From positions 62,001 through 126,000 of the forward strand of contig JANNOQ010000048.1 in the NCBI GenBank assembly GCA_031399085.1: DNA of 64,000 nt, written 5' to 3'. Position 1 is the stretch's first letter; each line of letters starts with the position of its first letter. The notes beneath the pieces are model-generated. The model saw only the letters and a list, made by a program, of their open reading frames with translations, did no database searches and had not been told where the DNA came from. The DNA comes from R-RK-3 sp031399085 (lineage in GTDB: Bacteria > Pseudomonadota > Alphaproteobacteria > Rhizobiales > Rhodomicrobiaceae). Of the stretch, positions 18,758 to 28,204 are shown one piece after another. The position numbers and the translations under genes were made by a program.

Positions 18758-19699
18758 TCAGCGCGAGATGATCATGCAGCCGACGCCCTTGGTCTTCAAA
18801 AGCTCGCAGATCGCCAAACCCTCGCCGCGTTCATACGGAGCGGCGATGACTTTGTAGAGCGTGCCGCCATCGCTCGTCTCAAGGATCTTGACCGAAGGCG
18901 TGCGCCCCGCGAGATCGGCGCCATAGCGCTTCTCGATCCGATCGACCTCTGAGATGGCGCTGTCTTCCGAATGAAGAGCAGCGAATTGGATCGCGAATTT
19001 GCCGGTCGCTTCGCTAGAAACCGATGGGCGCGCCGTTTGCGCGGCTGCGGCCACGCGCGGCGGTGATGCGATCGTCTCTTGGCGCGCCTTGGCCGGCTCA
19101 GCTTTGGCGGCTGCAGCGTCCGGCTGAGCCTTGGGTCTGGCCTGCGGCCGAGCCTCCGGTTGTTTGGGGGAGGCGTCGGAGGAGCCGAATAGGCTGTTGA
19201 ATGTGCTGCCGCCAGTGCGCTCTTCCGATCCGGTGGTTTGGACGCCGGTGTTCCAAGACTGTTTTACAGGTTTGGCAGCCGCCCCGCCGGATTCCGCGAT
19301 CCGAGACTCGGTGGCGGGTTTTTCCGCGCCGGTGCTGACGCCGAGCTTGCCAAGGATGCGGTCACGGCCTTTTTCGGCGTCGGACTTGTCTTTCGAGCTA
19401 AGGCCCTGCATCCATATCGCCGAATTATAATCCGCCAGCGCATAGGCCGATTTGCCAAGCTTTTCCTGGGCCTGTGCGCGCAGCATGAGCGCCTTGGCGG
19501 CCAGCTCGGCGGGGATTTGTCCGGAGGTCAGCGTCTGGTTGATAATTTCGATGGCTTTGACGGGAATGCCCTTCTCCAACATCTTGCTCGCCTCGGTCAG
19601 CGCGGCCGTTGGATTGGCCGCTTGCGCAGCCACGGCGAGAGCGGACATGCCGAGCAAAAATGTGGCGAGAAAACGCCGTATGCGGACACACTTAGCCAT
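18758..19699 (-). CDS. Secreted SPOR-domain protein
   Basis: A 313-residue exported protein. The signal peptide is MAKCVRIRRFLATFLLGMSA with likely cleavage after AQA. A helical, TPR-like segment follows (KMLEKGIPVKAIEIINQTL, KLGKSAYALADYNSAI), then a long Ala/Pro/Lys-rich linker and a C-terminal SPOR domain (FAIQFAALHSEDSAISEVD to the C-terminal GVGCMIISR). SPOR domains bind denuded septal glycan, so it probably acts at the division site or on peptidoglycan. The start at 19699 is preferred to 19738 because it gives a clean signal peptide. The gene is convergent with recG. Confidence 0.85.
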   Translation of the reverse strand: MAKCVRIRRFLATFLLGMSALAVAAQAANPTAALTEASKMLEKGIPVKAIEIINQTLTSGQIPAELAAKALMLRAQAQEKLGKSAYALADYNSAIWMQGLSSKDKSDAEKGRDRILGKLGVSTGAEKPATESRIAESGGAAAKPVKQSWNTGVQTTGSEERTGGSTFNSLFGSSDASPKQPEARPQARPKAQPDAAAAKAEPAKARQETIASPPRVAAAAQTARPSVSSEATGKFAIQFAALHSEDSAISEVDRIEKRYGADLAGRTPSVKILETSDGGTLYKVIAAPYERGEGLAICELLKTKGVGCMIISR

Positions 19700-19840
19700 A
19701 TCGAAGTGAACTCTTACGCAAACGCCATGGGATTGCAACAGTCTCCCTCAATAATATCAAACACAGAAATGCGACAAGAGATTGATCAAATTTGGTCAAA
19801 GTCCGCGGGCGGTCCATGGTGTGCTTGCCCCACATTTCCA

Positions 19841-21661
19841 TTACTCGACCGTCACGGATTTGGCCAAATTGCGCGGCTGATCGACATCCGTTCCGAGCAA
19901 TACCGCAGTGTGGTAGGCCAGAAGCTGCACCGGAAGCGCATAGAGGATCGGCGTGATGAAGCCGTGCGCCTTTGGCAGCCGGATGTCCGCCACCAGATTT
20001 GTGCCGGGTGATCCGGCATCCTCGCTGGTGATGAGAATGATCTGACCGCCGCGCGCGGCCACTTCCTGCATGTTGGAGATGGTTTTTTCATAGAGGCTAT
20101 CGCGTGGCGCGACAACGACCACTGGCATGGATTCGTCGATGAGGGCGATCGGCCCGTGTTTCAGCTCGCCCGCGGCATAGCCTTCCGCGTGAATGTAGGA
20201 AATTTCCTTCAGCTTCAGCGCGCCTTCGAGCGCGATCGGAAAATGGATGCCGCGTCCCAGATATAGCACGTCGCTGGCGTGGGACAGGATATGCGCCAGC
20301 GCCTCAAACTCGTCTTCGCGGCGGAGAACATCGTTCATTAGGCGCGGCAGCTCGACCAGCGCGCGGACCAGCTCGCCCTCCTGGCGGGCATCGTTGGTGC
20401 CGCGCGCGCGGCCGGCGGCGATCGCCATGCAGGCCAGCACGGTCAGCTGGCTGGTGAACGCTTTGGTGGAGGCCACGCCGATCTCAGGCCCAGCGAGCGT
20501 TGGCAGAACGGCGTCGGATTCGCGTGCGATGGTGGATTGCGGCACGTTGACGATGGAGAGGATGGTTTGCTTCTGCTCGCGGCAATAGCGCAGGCCCGCC
20601 AGCGTGTCGGCCGTTTCGCCCGATTGCGAGATGAACAGCGCCAGCCCGCCCGGCGGCAGCGGCGCCTCGCGGTAACGGAACTCGGACGCGACGTCGATCT
20701 CAACCGGAAGCCGGGCATAGCGCTCGAACCAATACTTGCCGACGAGGCCGGCATAAAAGGCGGTGCCGCAGGCGGAGACGGTCAGGCGCGAAAGCTTGGC
20801 GAAGTCGATTGCCGTATCGCGAAGCTCCACCCGCTCCTCGGCGAAGTGCACGTAATGACCAAGGGTGCGGCTGATCACTTCCGGCTGCTCGTGGATCTCC
20901 TTCGCCATGAAATGGCGGTGATTGCCCTTATCGGCGAGCAATGCGCTTGCCTGCGTGATGTGAACGGGCCGCTCGGCCTTTGCCCCGCTTTCGTCGCGGA
21001 TAAGGACGCCGGATCGCGTAAGGATGGCGCTGTCGCCCTCGTCGAGATAGGCGACGCGGTCGGTGAAAGGGGCAAGCGCGAGCGCGTCCGAGCCGAGATA
21101 CATTTCACCTTGGCCGAAGCCGACGGCCAGCGGGCTGCCGCGCCGCGCGCCGATCAGCAGATCGTCATGTCCGGCAAATAAAATGGCGAGAGCGAATGCG
21201 CCTTCAAGTCTTTTGAGCGTTTGCGCGACCGCCGTTTCGGGCGCTGCTCCACGGTCCAGTTCGCGGGTAATCAAATGAACGACAACCTCGGTGTCCGTCT
21301 CGGTTTCGAACACCGCGCCGTGCGCTTCGAGCTCCGTGCGCAGCTCGCGGAAATTCTCGATGATGCCGTTATGGACGACCGATACTTTGGCCGTCATATG
21401 CGGATGGGCGTTGCGTTCGCTTGGCGCGCCATGCGTTGCCCAACGAGTGTGGCCGATGCCGGAGGTGCCGTGAAGCGGGTTCTGAGCCAGCGTGCTTTCA
21501 AGGTTGCGAAGCTTGCCTTGCGCGCGGCGGCGGGTCAGCACGCCGTTTTCCAAGGTGGCGACGCCAGCTGAATCATAGCCGCGATATTCGAGCCGCTTGA
21601 GCGCGTCGACGAGTTCGCCGGCGACCGGCCGGTTTGCCAAGATACCGATGATTCCGCACAT
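19841..21661 (-). CDS. glmS: Glutamine--fructose-6-phosphate aminotransferase (isomerizing)
   Basis: A 606-residue GlmS that makes glucosamine-6-phosphate from fructose-6-P and glutamine, the first step to UDP-GlcNAc. The class II amidotransferase domain starts MCGIIGILANRPVAG with catalytic Cys2 and contains GIGHTRWATHGAPSERNAHP. Two SIS domains follow (VSACGTAFYAGLVGKYWFE, ISQSGETADTLAGLRYC), and the C-terminus LAKSVTVE is canonical. GGGGA precedes the start codon. glmU lies 136 bp upstream on the same strand, so the pair is probably one operon. No glmS ribozyme is expected in this phylum and none is seen. Confidence 0.97.
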   Translation of the reverse strand: MCGIIGILANRPVAGELVDALKRLEYRGYDSAGVATLENGVLTRRRAQGKLRNLESTLAQNPLHGTSGIGHTRWATHGAPSERNAHPHMTAKVSVVHNGIIENFRELRTELEAHGAVFETETDTEVVVHLITRELDRGAAPETAVAQTLKRLEGAFALAILFAGHDDLLIGARRGSPLAVGFGQGEMYLGSDALALAPFTDRVAYLDEGDSAILTRSGVLIRDESGAKAERPVHITQASALLADKGNHRHFMAKEIHEQPEVISRTLGHYVHFAEERVELRDTAIDFAKLSRLTVSACGTAFYAGLVGKYWFERYARLPVEIDVASEFRYREAPLPPGGLALFISQSGETADTLAGLRYCREQKQTILSIVNVPQSTIARESDAVLPTLAGPEIGVASTKAFTSQLTVLACMAIAAGRARGTNDARQEGELVRALVELPRLMNDVLRREDEFEALAHILSHASDVLYLGRGIHFPIALEGALKLKEISYIHAEGYAAGELKHGPIALIDESMPVVVVAPRDSLYEKTISNMQEVAARGGQIILITSEDAGSPGTNLVADIRLPKAHGFITPILYALPVQLLAYHTAVLLGTDVDQPRNLAKSVTVE

Positions 21662-21797
21662 GGGGTCCCCTAAGCGATGTTATGGCAACCACAGCGCCGC
21701 AAGCCGCTGTTTAGGCTCCCGCCGGCGATTTTCCAAATCAAAGCCCATTACAGGCTGTTGCAGGCTGGTGCTGCTGCGTCGCAATGCACCGGAGGAT

Positions 21798-23138
21798 TCA
21801 TTTTGGCTGTTTTGCTTTGTTCTTGTCCGCCCAGCCGGGCAGGTTTTTCTGCTGCGAACGCTCAACCGCAAGCGCGCCCGGCTCCACGTCACGGGTGATG
21901 ACGCTGCCTGAGCCGATATAAGCGCCGTCGCCAATTTTCACGGGCGAAACCAAGGCGCTGTTCGAACCTATGAAAGCCCCTGCGCCGATCTCGGTGAAAT
22001 GCTTCCGGTAGCCGTCATAATTGCAGATGATCGTTCCGGCGCCCAGATTGGCATGCGCGCCGACCCGCGCGTCGCCGACATAGGACAGATGGCTGACCTT
22101 GGCCCCGGCCTCGATGACCGCCTTCTTGATCTCGACGAAATTGCCGATCTTGGCGTCCGGTCCGATATCCGCGCCTGGCCGCAGCCGCGCGAAAGGCCCG
22201 ACGACCGCGCCCGCCTGGACAAGGCAATGGTCCATATAGGAATTGGCTTTGATTTCAACATTGTCACCGATTGTGACCGAGGGACCAAAGAACACATTCG
22301 GCTCCACTATCACATCCCGGCCGAGCGTGGTGTCATAGCTGAATGTTACGGTCTGCGGAGCAATGAGCGTCGCGCCGCCGCGCATGGCTGCCTCGCGCAG
22401 ACGCGCCTGCATCAACGCCTCCGCCTGCGCGAGTTGGACGCGGTCGTTGACGCCCATCACCTCTTCCTCTGGGCAAGTCTCGACCGCGATCGTCAACCCG
22501 GCCTGCCGCGCGATCTCCACGGCATCGGTGAGATAATATTCGTGCTTGGCGTTGCGATTGCCAATGCGATCAAGCACGGAAAGGGCCACGCCGGGCCGAA
22601 ATGCCATCAGGCCGGAGTTGCAAAGCCGAACGGCCTTTTCGTGCGGGTTCGAATCCTGCTCTTCGCGAATGGCGATGAGCGCGCCGGTTTCATCCCGGAT
22701 GAGACGCCCATAGCCGGTAGGGTCAACCGCCTCGAAGCCGAGCACGGCAAGCGCGGCGCCGCCTTCGAGCGCAGCGCGCAGGCGGACCAGCGTTGCGGGC
22801 CGCAAAAGCGGCGTATCGCCATAGAGCACGAGGACATCGTCGGGGAAATCTTCTAGCGCTGCGCGCGCCGCCAGCACCGCATTGGCGGTACCGAGCCGGT
22901 CGGCTTGGACGAAAAAGCGGCAGTCCGGCGCCACGGCGGCCAGGGCGGTCTCGACCTCGTCCATCGCCGGGCCGATCACGCAGGCGATCTGGGAGGCATG
23001 CGCTTCGAGTGCCGCCGCCGCTGTATGCGCCACCATCGGCCGGCCCGCCACGGCATGCATGACCTTGGGCCGCGCCGATTTCATACGGGTGCCGAGACCG
23101 GCGGCAAGAATGATGGCCATCCAGGGCTGGGAATTCAT
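21798..23138 (-). CDS. glmU: Bifunctional UDP-N-acetylglucosamine diphosphorylase / GlcN-1-P N-acetyltransferase
   Basis: A 446-residue GlmU, which acetylates GlcN-1-P and couples GlcNAc-1-P to UTP to give UDP-GlcNAc for peptidoglycan and LPS. The pyrophosphorylase domain begins IILAAGLGTRMKSARPKVMH and includes LVLYGDTPLLRP. The C-terminal left-handed beta-helix shows hexapeptide repeats and the acetyl-CoA segment NLGAGTIICNYDGYRKH. The start MNSQPW at 23138 places the nucleotide loop at the usual distance; a longer frame to 23213 adds unrelated residues. It is upstream of glmS on the same strand. Confidence 0.97.
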   Translation of the reverse strand: MNSQPWMAIILAAGLGTRMKSARPKVMHAVAGRPMVAHTAAAALEAHASQIACVIGPAMDEVETALAAVAPDCRFFVQADRLGTANAVLAARAALEDFPDDVLVLYGDTPLLRPATLVRLRAALEGGAALAVLGFEAVDPTGYGRLIRDETGALIAIREEQDSNPHEKAVRLCNSGLMAFRPGVALSVLDRIGNRNAKHEYYLTDAVEIARQAGLTIAVETCPEEEVMGVNDRVQLAQAEALMQARLREAAMRGGATLIAPQTVTFSYDTTLGRDVIVEPNVFFGPSVTIGDNVEIKANSYMDHCLVQAGAVVGPFARLRPGADIGPDAKIGNFVEIKKAVIEAGAKVSHLSYVGDARVGAHANLGAGTIICNYDGYRKHFTEIGAGAFIGSNSALVSPVKIGDGAYIGSGSVITRDVEPGALAVERSQQKNLPGWADKNKAKQPK

Positions 23139-23229
23139 GGCATTGCCTTGGAGCGAAAGAGGATTATCGAAGTCATTCGCTTTGGCTAAGCAGAAAGACG
23201 CCGCGATGTCCATAGAGGTGGATACATGC

Positions 23230-23460
23230 CTACCGCCGATCCGAGCCAGGATAAATCGCGCAACTATTCGTGCCGAGGAGAGCGTAAAGGGGCGAGTAGC
23301 GGAAAATCCCGGTCAAGCCGATCGTCATTCCGGCAATCCAGAACGGCCAAATCCAGATAGCGTCTGGCGGCGAGCCGAAAACGCCGCCGCTCCACGCCAA
23401 CAGCGCAAGCGCCAGAGCGAAGCGGAAGACGCCGTCCAGCACGCCGACATTCGTCATCAT
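23230..23460 (-). CDS. DUF2892 (YgaP-like) small membrane protein
   Basis: A 76-residue protein of the DUF2892 family: MTNVGVLDGVFRFALALALL resembles the conserved N-terminal turn and first membrane helix, and IWPFWIAGMTIGLTGIFRY is the second helix, followed by YALLGTNSC. Related domains form the membrane part of YgaP rhodanese, but this protein has no rhodanese domain. The start is set by GGAGG 8 bases upstream of the ATG at 23460; an ATG at 23475 falls on that ribosome site. It precedes glmU on the same strand by about 90 bp. Function unknown. Confidence 0.8.
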   Translation of the reverse strand: MMTNVGVLDGVFRFALALALLAWSGGVFGSPPDAIWIWPFWIAGMTIGLTGIFRYSPLYALLGTNSCAIYPGSDRR

Positions 23461-23510
23461 CCGCACAACCTCCATACGTAACGTCCAAGCTGTATCATAA
23501 GCGGTGCATG

Positions 23511-23536
23511 AAAAAAGCCGCTGCGAACAGCGGCTT
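23511..23536 (-). terminator. Intrinsic terminator of the porin gene
   Basis: On the minus strand a perfect 9-bp stem (aagccgctg / cagcggctt) closes a 4-base loop and runs straight into TTTTTTC. It lies 44 bp after the porin stop codon, so it should end porin transcription before the DUF2892 gene. Confidence 0.85.
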
Positions 23537-23579
23537 CAGGTTTCAATGTTTTCTTGCCTTTGGTTGTATCGGGATCGGC

Positions 23580-24959
23580 TCAGAATTTGATACGCGAGCC
23601 GATCAACACTTGACCGAAGTCTTCGTAATCAACCAGGCTCGTCGTGTCGGTAAAGCCGTCCGGGTCCAACACTGCGACCGAGGTGCTGCTGTCGTAGCTC
23701 CAGAACGTCGCCTGCGCGTAGAGTTCCAAGGCGGCGCTGTCGAACCTTTGCACGATGCCGAGGCCCCAGCGCTCAGCGTCGCCTTCACGATCGGAGAAAA
23801 AGCCGCCGCTTACGGCGCCGAAATCGGTGTATTCAGCATATTCACCGTAGATCGTCGTGGTTCCGTAAGGCAGGAATTTCCGCTCCAGCCCAAGTTGCAC
23901 GTAGTAAAATGAGGAATCATCCGCGCTAGAATCATCGACATTTCTTTCACCTGCGGCGATCGCTGCGTACAGACCCGTGGGAACGTGCATGATCGAAGCG
24001 GAGCCGCTGAAGATTTCGTTGGACTCGGCGGTGAAGCTGGTGATGTCGATCTCGGAAGTCGGCGTTGTTTCATCCCCGGTGGAAACGGTTTTCCTGCCGC
24101 GGCCATCCCACTGATAGCCGATGCCGGCCGCGAAGCGGATCGAGTTCCACTCCGCTTTGTAGCGTAACGCCGCATCCCAAAGGTCGTTGTCGCCCCAGGC
24201 GGCCGATGCGATGAAGCCGTAAATCGTTGGCGAGTCGTAGCGGATGCGATCCTCGCGCACGCCGTCGAGATTGGACGCAACGTCTTCCCATTGCAGACCG
24301 GTGAAGGCGCCCCCGGATGTCCGGATGGAGAAGGCGTTATTGTGGTGAAGGTCGGAATTGCGCACGGAATTGCCGAGGACGATCTCGTTGATGCCGTCCG
24401 TCGCCATGCTGCCCTGACCTAATGTCACGCGTCCCATGCGGTCGCTTTCGAGATAGAACTCGCTGAACCGTATGGAAATTTCGTTTTCCGCGCTATCGGC
24501 CACCCCGGGCTTTTCGCCATCGTCGCCGCCGGAGGCAAAGTTCCGGAATGTCGGATCGTTGGCGTTGTAGACCTCGTTCGAGGCTGAATCCTGGATGTCC
24601 AGCTCGATTAAATATCCAGCCGTCACCCCTGGCTTCATCACGCCTTTGCCAGTAAAGCCCAGCCGTGTGCTCGAATAGTCGTTATCGACGATATAAGCGT
24701 CGGAGTCCTCGCCGTCATCCCAGATCATCAGGGCTTTGTTGACTTGCCCATAGACCTGGAGCGAGACGACCCGATTGCCCTTGCGGGCGGTGGTGGCCTC
24801 AAGTTCAGCCACACGTTCTTCCAAGTCCGAGCAGCATCCGCCGCCCAGATCAGCCGCATGTGCCGGAGCATAAGCAACGTTGCCCATGAGTAAACCAGCC
24901 GCCGCGACTAGAGTCGTTAGACTTGTTGGCTTCATGAATCCGCGAATCATCATTTTCAC
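23580..24959 (-). CDS. Outer-membrane porin (Porin_2-like)
   Basis: A 459-residue outer-membrane beta-barrel. A signal peptide (MKPTSLTTLVAAAGLLMGN with cleavage near AHA-ADLGG) is followed by a short coiled coil (DLEERVAELEATTARKGNR) and the porin start VVSLQVYGQVNKALMIWDDG, typical of Hyphomicrobiales porins. Alternating Asp-rich loops and aromatic strands continue to the C-terminal strand ending SRIKF, with the terminal Phe recognised by the BAM machinery. It allows general diffusion of small solutes. The start may be the ATG at 24959 or the one at 24935; neither has a convincing ribosome site. A strong terminator follows. Confidence 0.88.
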   Translation of the reverse strand: MKMMIRGFMKPTSLTTLVAAAGLLMGNVAYAPAHAADLGGGCCSDLEERVAELEATTARKGNRVVSLQVYGQVNKALMIWDDGEDSDAYIVDNDYSSTRLGFTGKGVMKPGVTAGYLIELDIQDSASNEVYNANDPTFRNFASGGDDGEKPGVADSAENEISIRFSEFYLESDRMGRVTLGQGSMATDGINEIVLGNSVRNSDLHHNNAFSIRTSGGAFTGLQWEDVASNLDGVREDRIRYDSPTIYGFIASAAWGDNDLWDAALRYKAEWNSIRFAAGIGYQWDGRGRKTVSTGDETTPTSEIDITSFTAESNEIFSGSASIMHVPTGLYAAIAAGERNVDDSSADDSSFYYVQLGLERKFLPYGTTTIYGEYAEYTDFGAVSGGFFSDREGDAERWGLGIVQRFDSAALELYAQATFWSYDSSTSVAVLDPDGFTDTTSLVDYEDFGQVLIGSRIKF

Positions 24960-25326
24960 CGCTAAGCGGGCTCCATATTAAAATTTGCAGGCGCTTTGCA
25001 CCTGCGCTTGCCTTTCCGAATCTTAACGCGGTCACTCATGGTAGGAATCAGTATCTGCAACTTCTTGTTGCATCAATCGACTTATATGCAATCATTGGTT
25101 GCGACAATCTTAAATCCGACGACGCCACAGGAATCTCCGCCGCTATGTGACAAATTTGCTGAGTTGCTGCCCGAGATCCTGGAGAGAGCGGAGAACAAAT
25201 TGCGGGACAATAAATCGGCATCCGCGTGGCGGAGCTTAAAGCGCCATGCGAAGTTGGCATGTGTAGAAATAGGCGAGGCAAAAGCTTTCGCCCGCCCGCA
25301 AGCGGCATTTTGAGGCTTTGCAATGC
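24960..25326. other. Porin upstream region
   Basis: This 367-bp stretch separates the porin from the HlyD-like gene. It is less GC-rich than its flanks and should carry the porin promoter on the minus strand. No convincing -35/-10 pair or operator was picked out by eye. One small plus-strand open frame (25086-25313) is described separately. Confidence 0.5.
25086..25313 (+). CDS. Possible small protein, unrecognised
   Basis: A 75-codon open frame starting MQSLVATILNPTTPQ. Its middle (ELLPEILERAENKLRD) would form an amphipathic helix and the C-terminus is basic. No ribosome site is obvious, third-position GC is weak compared with neighbouring genes, and no family was recognised. It is convergent with the HlyD-like gene 13 bp away. 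It may be spurious. Confidence 0.3.
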   Translation: MQSLVATILNPTTPQESPPLCDKFAELLPEILERAENKLRDNKSASAWRSLKRHAKLACVEIGEAKAFARPQAAF

Positions 25327-26322
25327 TTAAAAATAACGGGCACTAATTGCGACTTTTTCCTGCAGCGGGAACGGCGAAGCCTCGAGCAGCCGGATCTTGG
25401 CGAGCTGGCTGCGGTCTCTTGGTTTAAAAGTGCTTTGGAACTCTTTCGCGAGCGCGTCTGTAATCGGCAAAATCTCGGTGATGACGCCGCCAACGGAGTT
25501 CCGTCCGTCCGACACGGTGACGTTCTGATTCGCGCGGATCGAAAACAAATAACGGTGCGGGAGATAGGCCAGGACATAGGGCTCGCCGGAATGGATCGTG
25601 AGAATCGGATCTCCCGTTCGATAGACATTGCCGATCGAGGGGACGCTGGCGCCGATCGAACCCGTCACCGGCGCGCGGACCACGCCCTCGGCGTAATGCA
25701 ACCGCAGATTCTCAAGCGCGTCCTCGGCGCCATCCCTGGCGGCGTGCAGCGTCGCCAGCTCCTTGTCCAGGGTTTTCTTCTGTGTCGCGAGCTTGACCCG
25801 GTCTTGCTGGGCGTTGTAATTGGCGGTCAGCGCGCTGTCATAGCTCGATGCGGTCGTGAGGCCAGCCAGCGCCATTTGGTCGAATTTGCCGACTACACGG
25901 CTGGCCTCGTCTTCCCGCTTCTTGGCCAGAGGCAGGAGTTCGGTGACACTTTCGGCGCGAATGGTGAACTCGACGTTGTCGGCGGCCAGACGCGCTCGCC
26001 GCGCCGAAAGATCGGCCAGCCGTTCCAGCATCTCGGTTGACTGAATGCGCAGGAGTACCTGACCTCGTTCAACCTGCTGGCCTTCCCTCACAGCGACCTG
26101 CTCGATCCGCGCTACAAAGGTTGTCGCAATCACCGATTGGTCTTTGAGCACCAATCCGTCCGCGCGCATGATGAAGAGATCGCCAAACAGATAGTTCAGC
26201 ACGGCAATCGCGAAAAAGCCAAGCAGCCCCATATAAATCCATCGCCCGACTGGATTTGCCGCGACGCGCACCTCGTTTGCAAGCGCGTCGGACCGGGGCC
26301 GTTTCTTCAAACCTCGAATCAT
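25327..26322 (-). CDS. HlyD-like membrane-fusion (periplasmic adaptor) protein
   Basis: A 331-residue inner-membrane adaptor: a short basic cytoplasmic tail, one transmembrane helix (WIYMGLLGFFAIAVLNYLFG), a biotinyl-lipoyl-like half motif (VAVREGQQVERGQVLLRIQS), a long coiled coil (about residues 95-220) and the second half motif (VVRAPVTGSIGASVPSIGN). Such proteins normally join an inner-membrane transporter or polysaccharide synthase to an outer-membrane channel, but no ABC, RND, MFS or glycosyltransferase partner lies next to it. GGAG six bases upstream supports the ATG at 26322 over 26328. It lies 64 bp downstream of the REC/zinc-ribbon gene on the same strand, so co-expression is likely. 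Confidence 0.85.
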   Translation of the reverse strand: MIRGLKKRPRSDALANEVRVAANPVGRWIYMGLLGFFAIAVLNYLFGDLFIMRADGLVLKDQSVIATTFVARIEQVAVREGQQVERGQVLLRIQSTEMLERLADLSARRARLAADNVEFTIRAESVTELLPLAKKREDEASRVVGKFDQMALAGLTTASSYDSALTANYNAQQDRVKLATQKKTLDKELATLHAARDGAEDALENLRLHYAEGVVRAPVTGSIGASVPSIGNVYRTGDPILTIHSGEPYVLAYLPHRYLFSIRANQNVTVSDGRNSVGGVITEILPITDALAKEFQSTFKPRDRSQLAKIRLLEASPFPLQEKVAISARYF

Positions 26323-26386
26323 CACCATCTCCGCATCAAAGATCTTATGCCGGGCGTGTCGTTTATGTGAGAACGATGACTAAGCA

Positions 26387-28204
26387 TCAGGCGAAATCCT
26401 CCGGCCCAAAGACATGGATTTTTACTCCCAGGTCGAGGCGTAAACCGGCTCCTGCTGTTTGCTGTATGTCTGCAACGCGGGCTTGCGTATCCGTGGGTTG
26501 GACCGCGTGCAACAAGCAGAAATCGTAGGAGTGGCCTTTGATGGTCAGTCCCGTTTCGCCGATCAGATTGCGCAGATTTTCTAAAAACAAATCGCGGGCT
26601 TGGGTGAACTGGCGCAGCCCCGCCTCTCGGATGATTTCGCGTTCGTTTTCATAAGCGAGATTGAGAACGCTGAACGGCGTCTTCGCTTCGTTATATTTTT
26701 TCGCCGCGGCATTAAGCGCGACGATCAAGTCGAGCGGCAGATTGGAGAACCGCATCGAGCGCTGCGCCGGGCCGCGAAGCGCATCGCCCATTTTCAGAAA
26801 TGCGATGCCTTCGTCGGTGAGCGCATAGGAATAAATGTCCTTCGAGGCCGCCGCGTCACTATCGATATGGGAGTGGCAGTCGAGACAGATAAAGCCGATC
26901 GAGGGGTCCGATCCGGTATGGCCGCAATGCCCGCAAACGATCGCTGAGCCGGGCTTGTCGTAATCGACGCTGAAATGCGATAGCGCCTGCCGGCATTTCG
27001 GGCAAATCAGTTTGTCGCCACGGCGGAAGTCGGCCTCAATCCCTTGATAGGCGCATCGGAAATGATGCAAATATTGTTCTTCGCGCAGCTCGGACGATCG
27101 GCATTGCGGGCATTCCTCGCGCACATGCAGGCGCGACGAGCCACAGCGATAGCACAAATGCACGCGGTCGAAGAATTCCCGCCGCAGAAAGCCGCCTTTG
27201 CACTGAGCCTCGGCTTCGCGGATCACGTCGGCATCGGCGAGGGCGAGATTGTAGCGGATCAGCGAGAGATTGCCGGGGTCGTAGCTTGCGGCGAGCGTGC
27301 GGTCGCGGACGAAGATGGCGGCGAGCAGCTTTTCGCCCGGGTCGGCGCTGAACAGCAAATCTTGATGAAGCTGCGCCCGGCGTTCATGAAAGCCTTGGAC
27401 AAGCCGCCGCATGGCATCGCTGTCGCCATAGGCCGAGGTCGAAGCGTCAAAATCCGCGTGTGCGCCGAGGGTCCCGGTAAGGTCGATAATCGGAAAAAGA
27501 TGCAGAGGTTTCTGCTGCCAGATTTGGGCAAGGCTTGACGGATCGGCGCTCTCCCGTACGAGAATGGCGTCGATCGAGAGTTGATCGGCGGAGGCTTGCA
27601 GCCGCCCGGATGAGAAGCGGGTGGGATTGAAATCATCTGGCCAACGCAGCAGCTCGAAACCGAGCGTCCAAGATGGCTCGTTTCCTCTCGCGGCCCGCGT
27701 GGGCGCGCTGTCCTGATGACTGGGCGATTCCCGAGCGGCGGTTGGATGGGCGGCGGCGGAACCGCCTGACTCGGCTTCACCAAGCGGCATATCGCGTGAC
27801 GTCGTCTGCTCGATGACGTTGCAAACCTCGTAGACATCCAATGGCTTGGAAAGAATCTGATCGAAATTCTCACAATTTTCGCTATGCGATAAAAGGCCCT
27901 CAATATCGGCCGTCATGGCGATCAGCCGCGCCTGTGTTTGGCCATTCTTTTCGCCGCGATAAGTCCGAGCGACCTGCGCACCGTCAAGCTTAGGCATCCG
28001 AAAGTCAATTAAAGCGACATCGTAAGCGTATCGCCGCAGGGCGTCCAACGCTGATTCGCCATCCTGGAAGATATCGACGGCATGACCACGCTGTAGCAAT
28101 ATTAACTTGAGAAGATCTTGTGTTACTGGACTATCTTCTGCCACCAAAATACGTTTTTTTGTAGGAGATAATTCTGCCATACTGAAGGTTGTTGGTTGGA
28201 TCAC
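26387..28204 (-). CDS. Response regulator with TackOD1-like zinc-ribbon region and degenerate GGDEF domain
   Basis: A 605-residue protein. Residues about 17-130 are an intact receiver (phospho-Asp67 in LIDFRMPKLDG, Thr98, Lys120). Residues about 180-475 match what I know of the TackOD1 output domain: five CxxC pairs (351/354, 365/368, 401/404, 424/427, 440/443), suggesting at least two zinc ribbons. The C-terminal 100 residues have the helix and strand pattern of a GGDEF domain (FSVLNLAYE, RDLFLENLRNLIG), but the signature position reads GHSYDF, so cyclase activity is not expected. It is soluble and cytoplasmic. The GTG at 28204 has only a weak GGGA site; an ATG at 28180 is possible. Receiver and cysteines are seen; GGDEF ancestry is inference. 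Confidence 0.8.
   Translation of the reverse strand: MIQPTTFSMAELSPTKKRILVAEDSPVTQDLLKLILLQRGHAVDIFQDGESALDALRRYAYDVALIDFRMPKLDGAQVARTYRGEKNGQTQARLIAMTADIEGLLSHSENCENFDQILSKPLDVYEVCNVIEQTTSRDMPLGEAESGGSAAAHPTAARESPSHQDSAPTRAARGNEPSWTLGFELLRWPDDFNPTRFSSGRLQASADQLSIDAILVRESADPSSLAQIWQQKPLHLFPIIDLTGTLGAHADFDASTSAYGDSDAMRRLVQGFHERRAQLHQDLLFSADPGEKLLAAIFVRDRTLAASYDPGNLSLIRYNLALADADVIREAEAQCKGGFLRREFFDRVHLCYRCGSSRLHVREECPQCRSSELREEQYLHHFRCAYQGIEADFRRGDKLICPKCRQALSHFSVDYDKPGSAIVCGHCGHTGSDPSIGFICLDCHSHIDSDAAASKDIYSYALTDEGIAFLKMGDALRGPAQRSMRFSNLPLDLIVALNAAAKKYNEAKTPFSVLNLAYENEREIIREAGLRQFTQARDLFLENLRNLIGETGLTIKGHSYDFCLLHAVQPTDTQARVADIQQTAGAGLRLDLGVKIHVFGPEDFA

Noticed and set aside
22640..22660. ggttcgaatcc resembling a tRNA T-arm
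   Set aside because: It lies inside glmU on the opposite strand and no acceptor stem or anticodon arm can be drawn around it.
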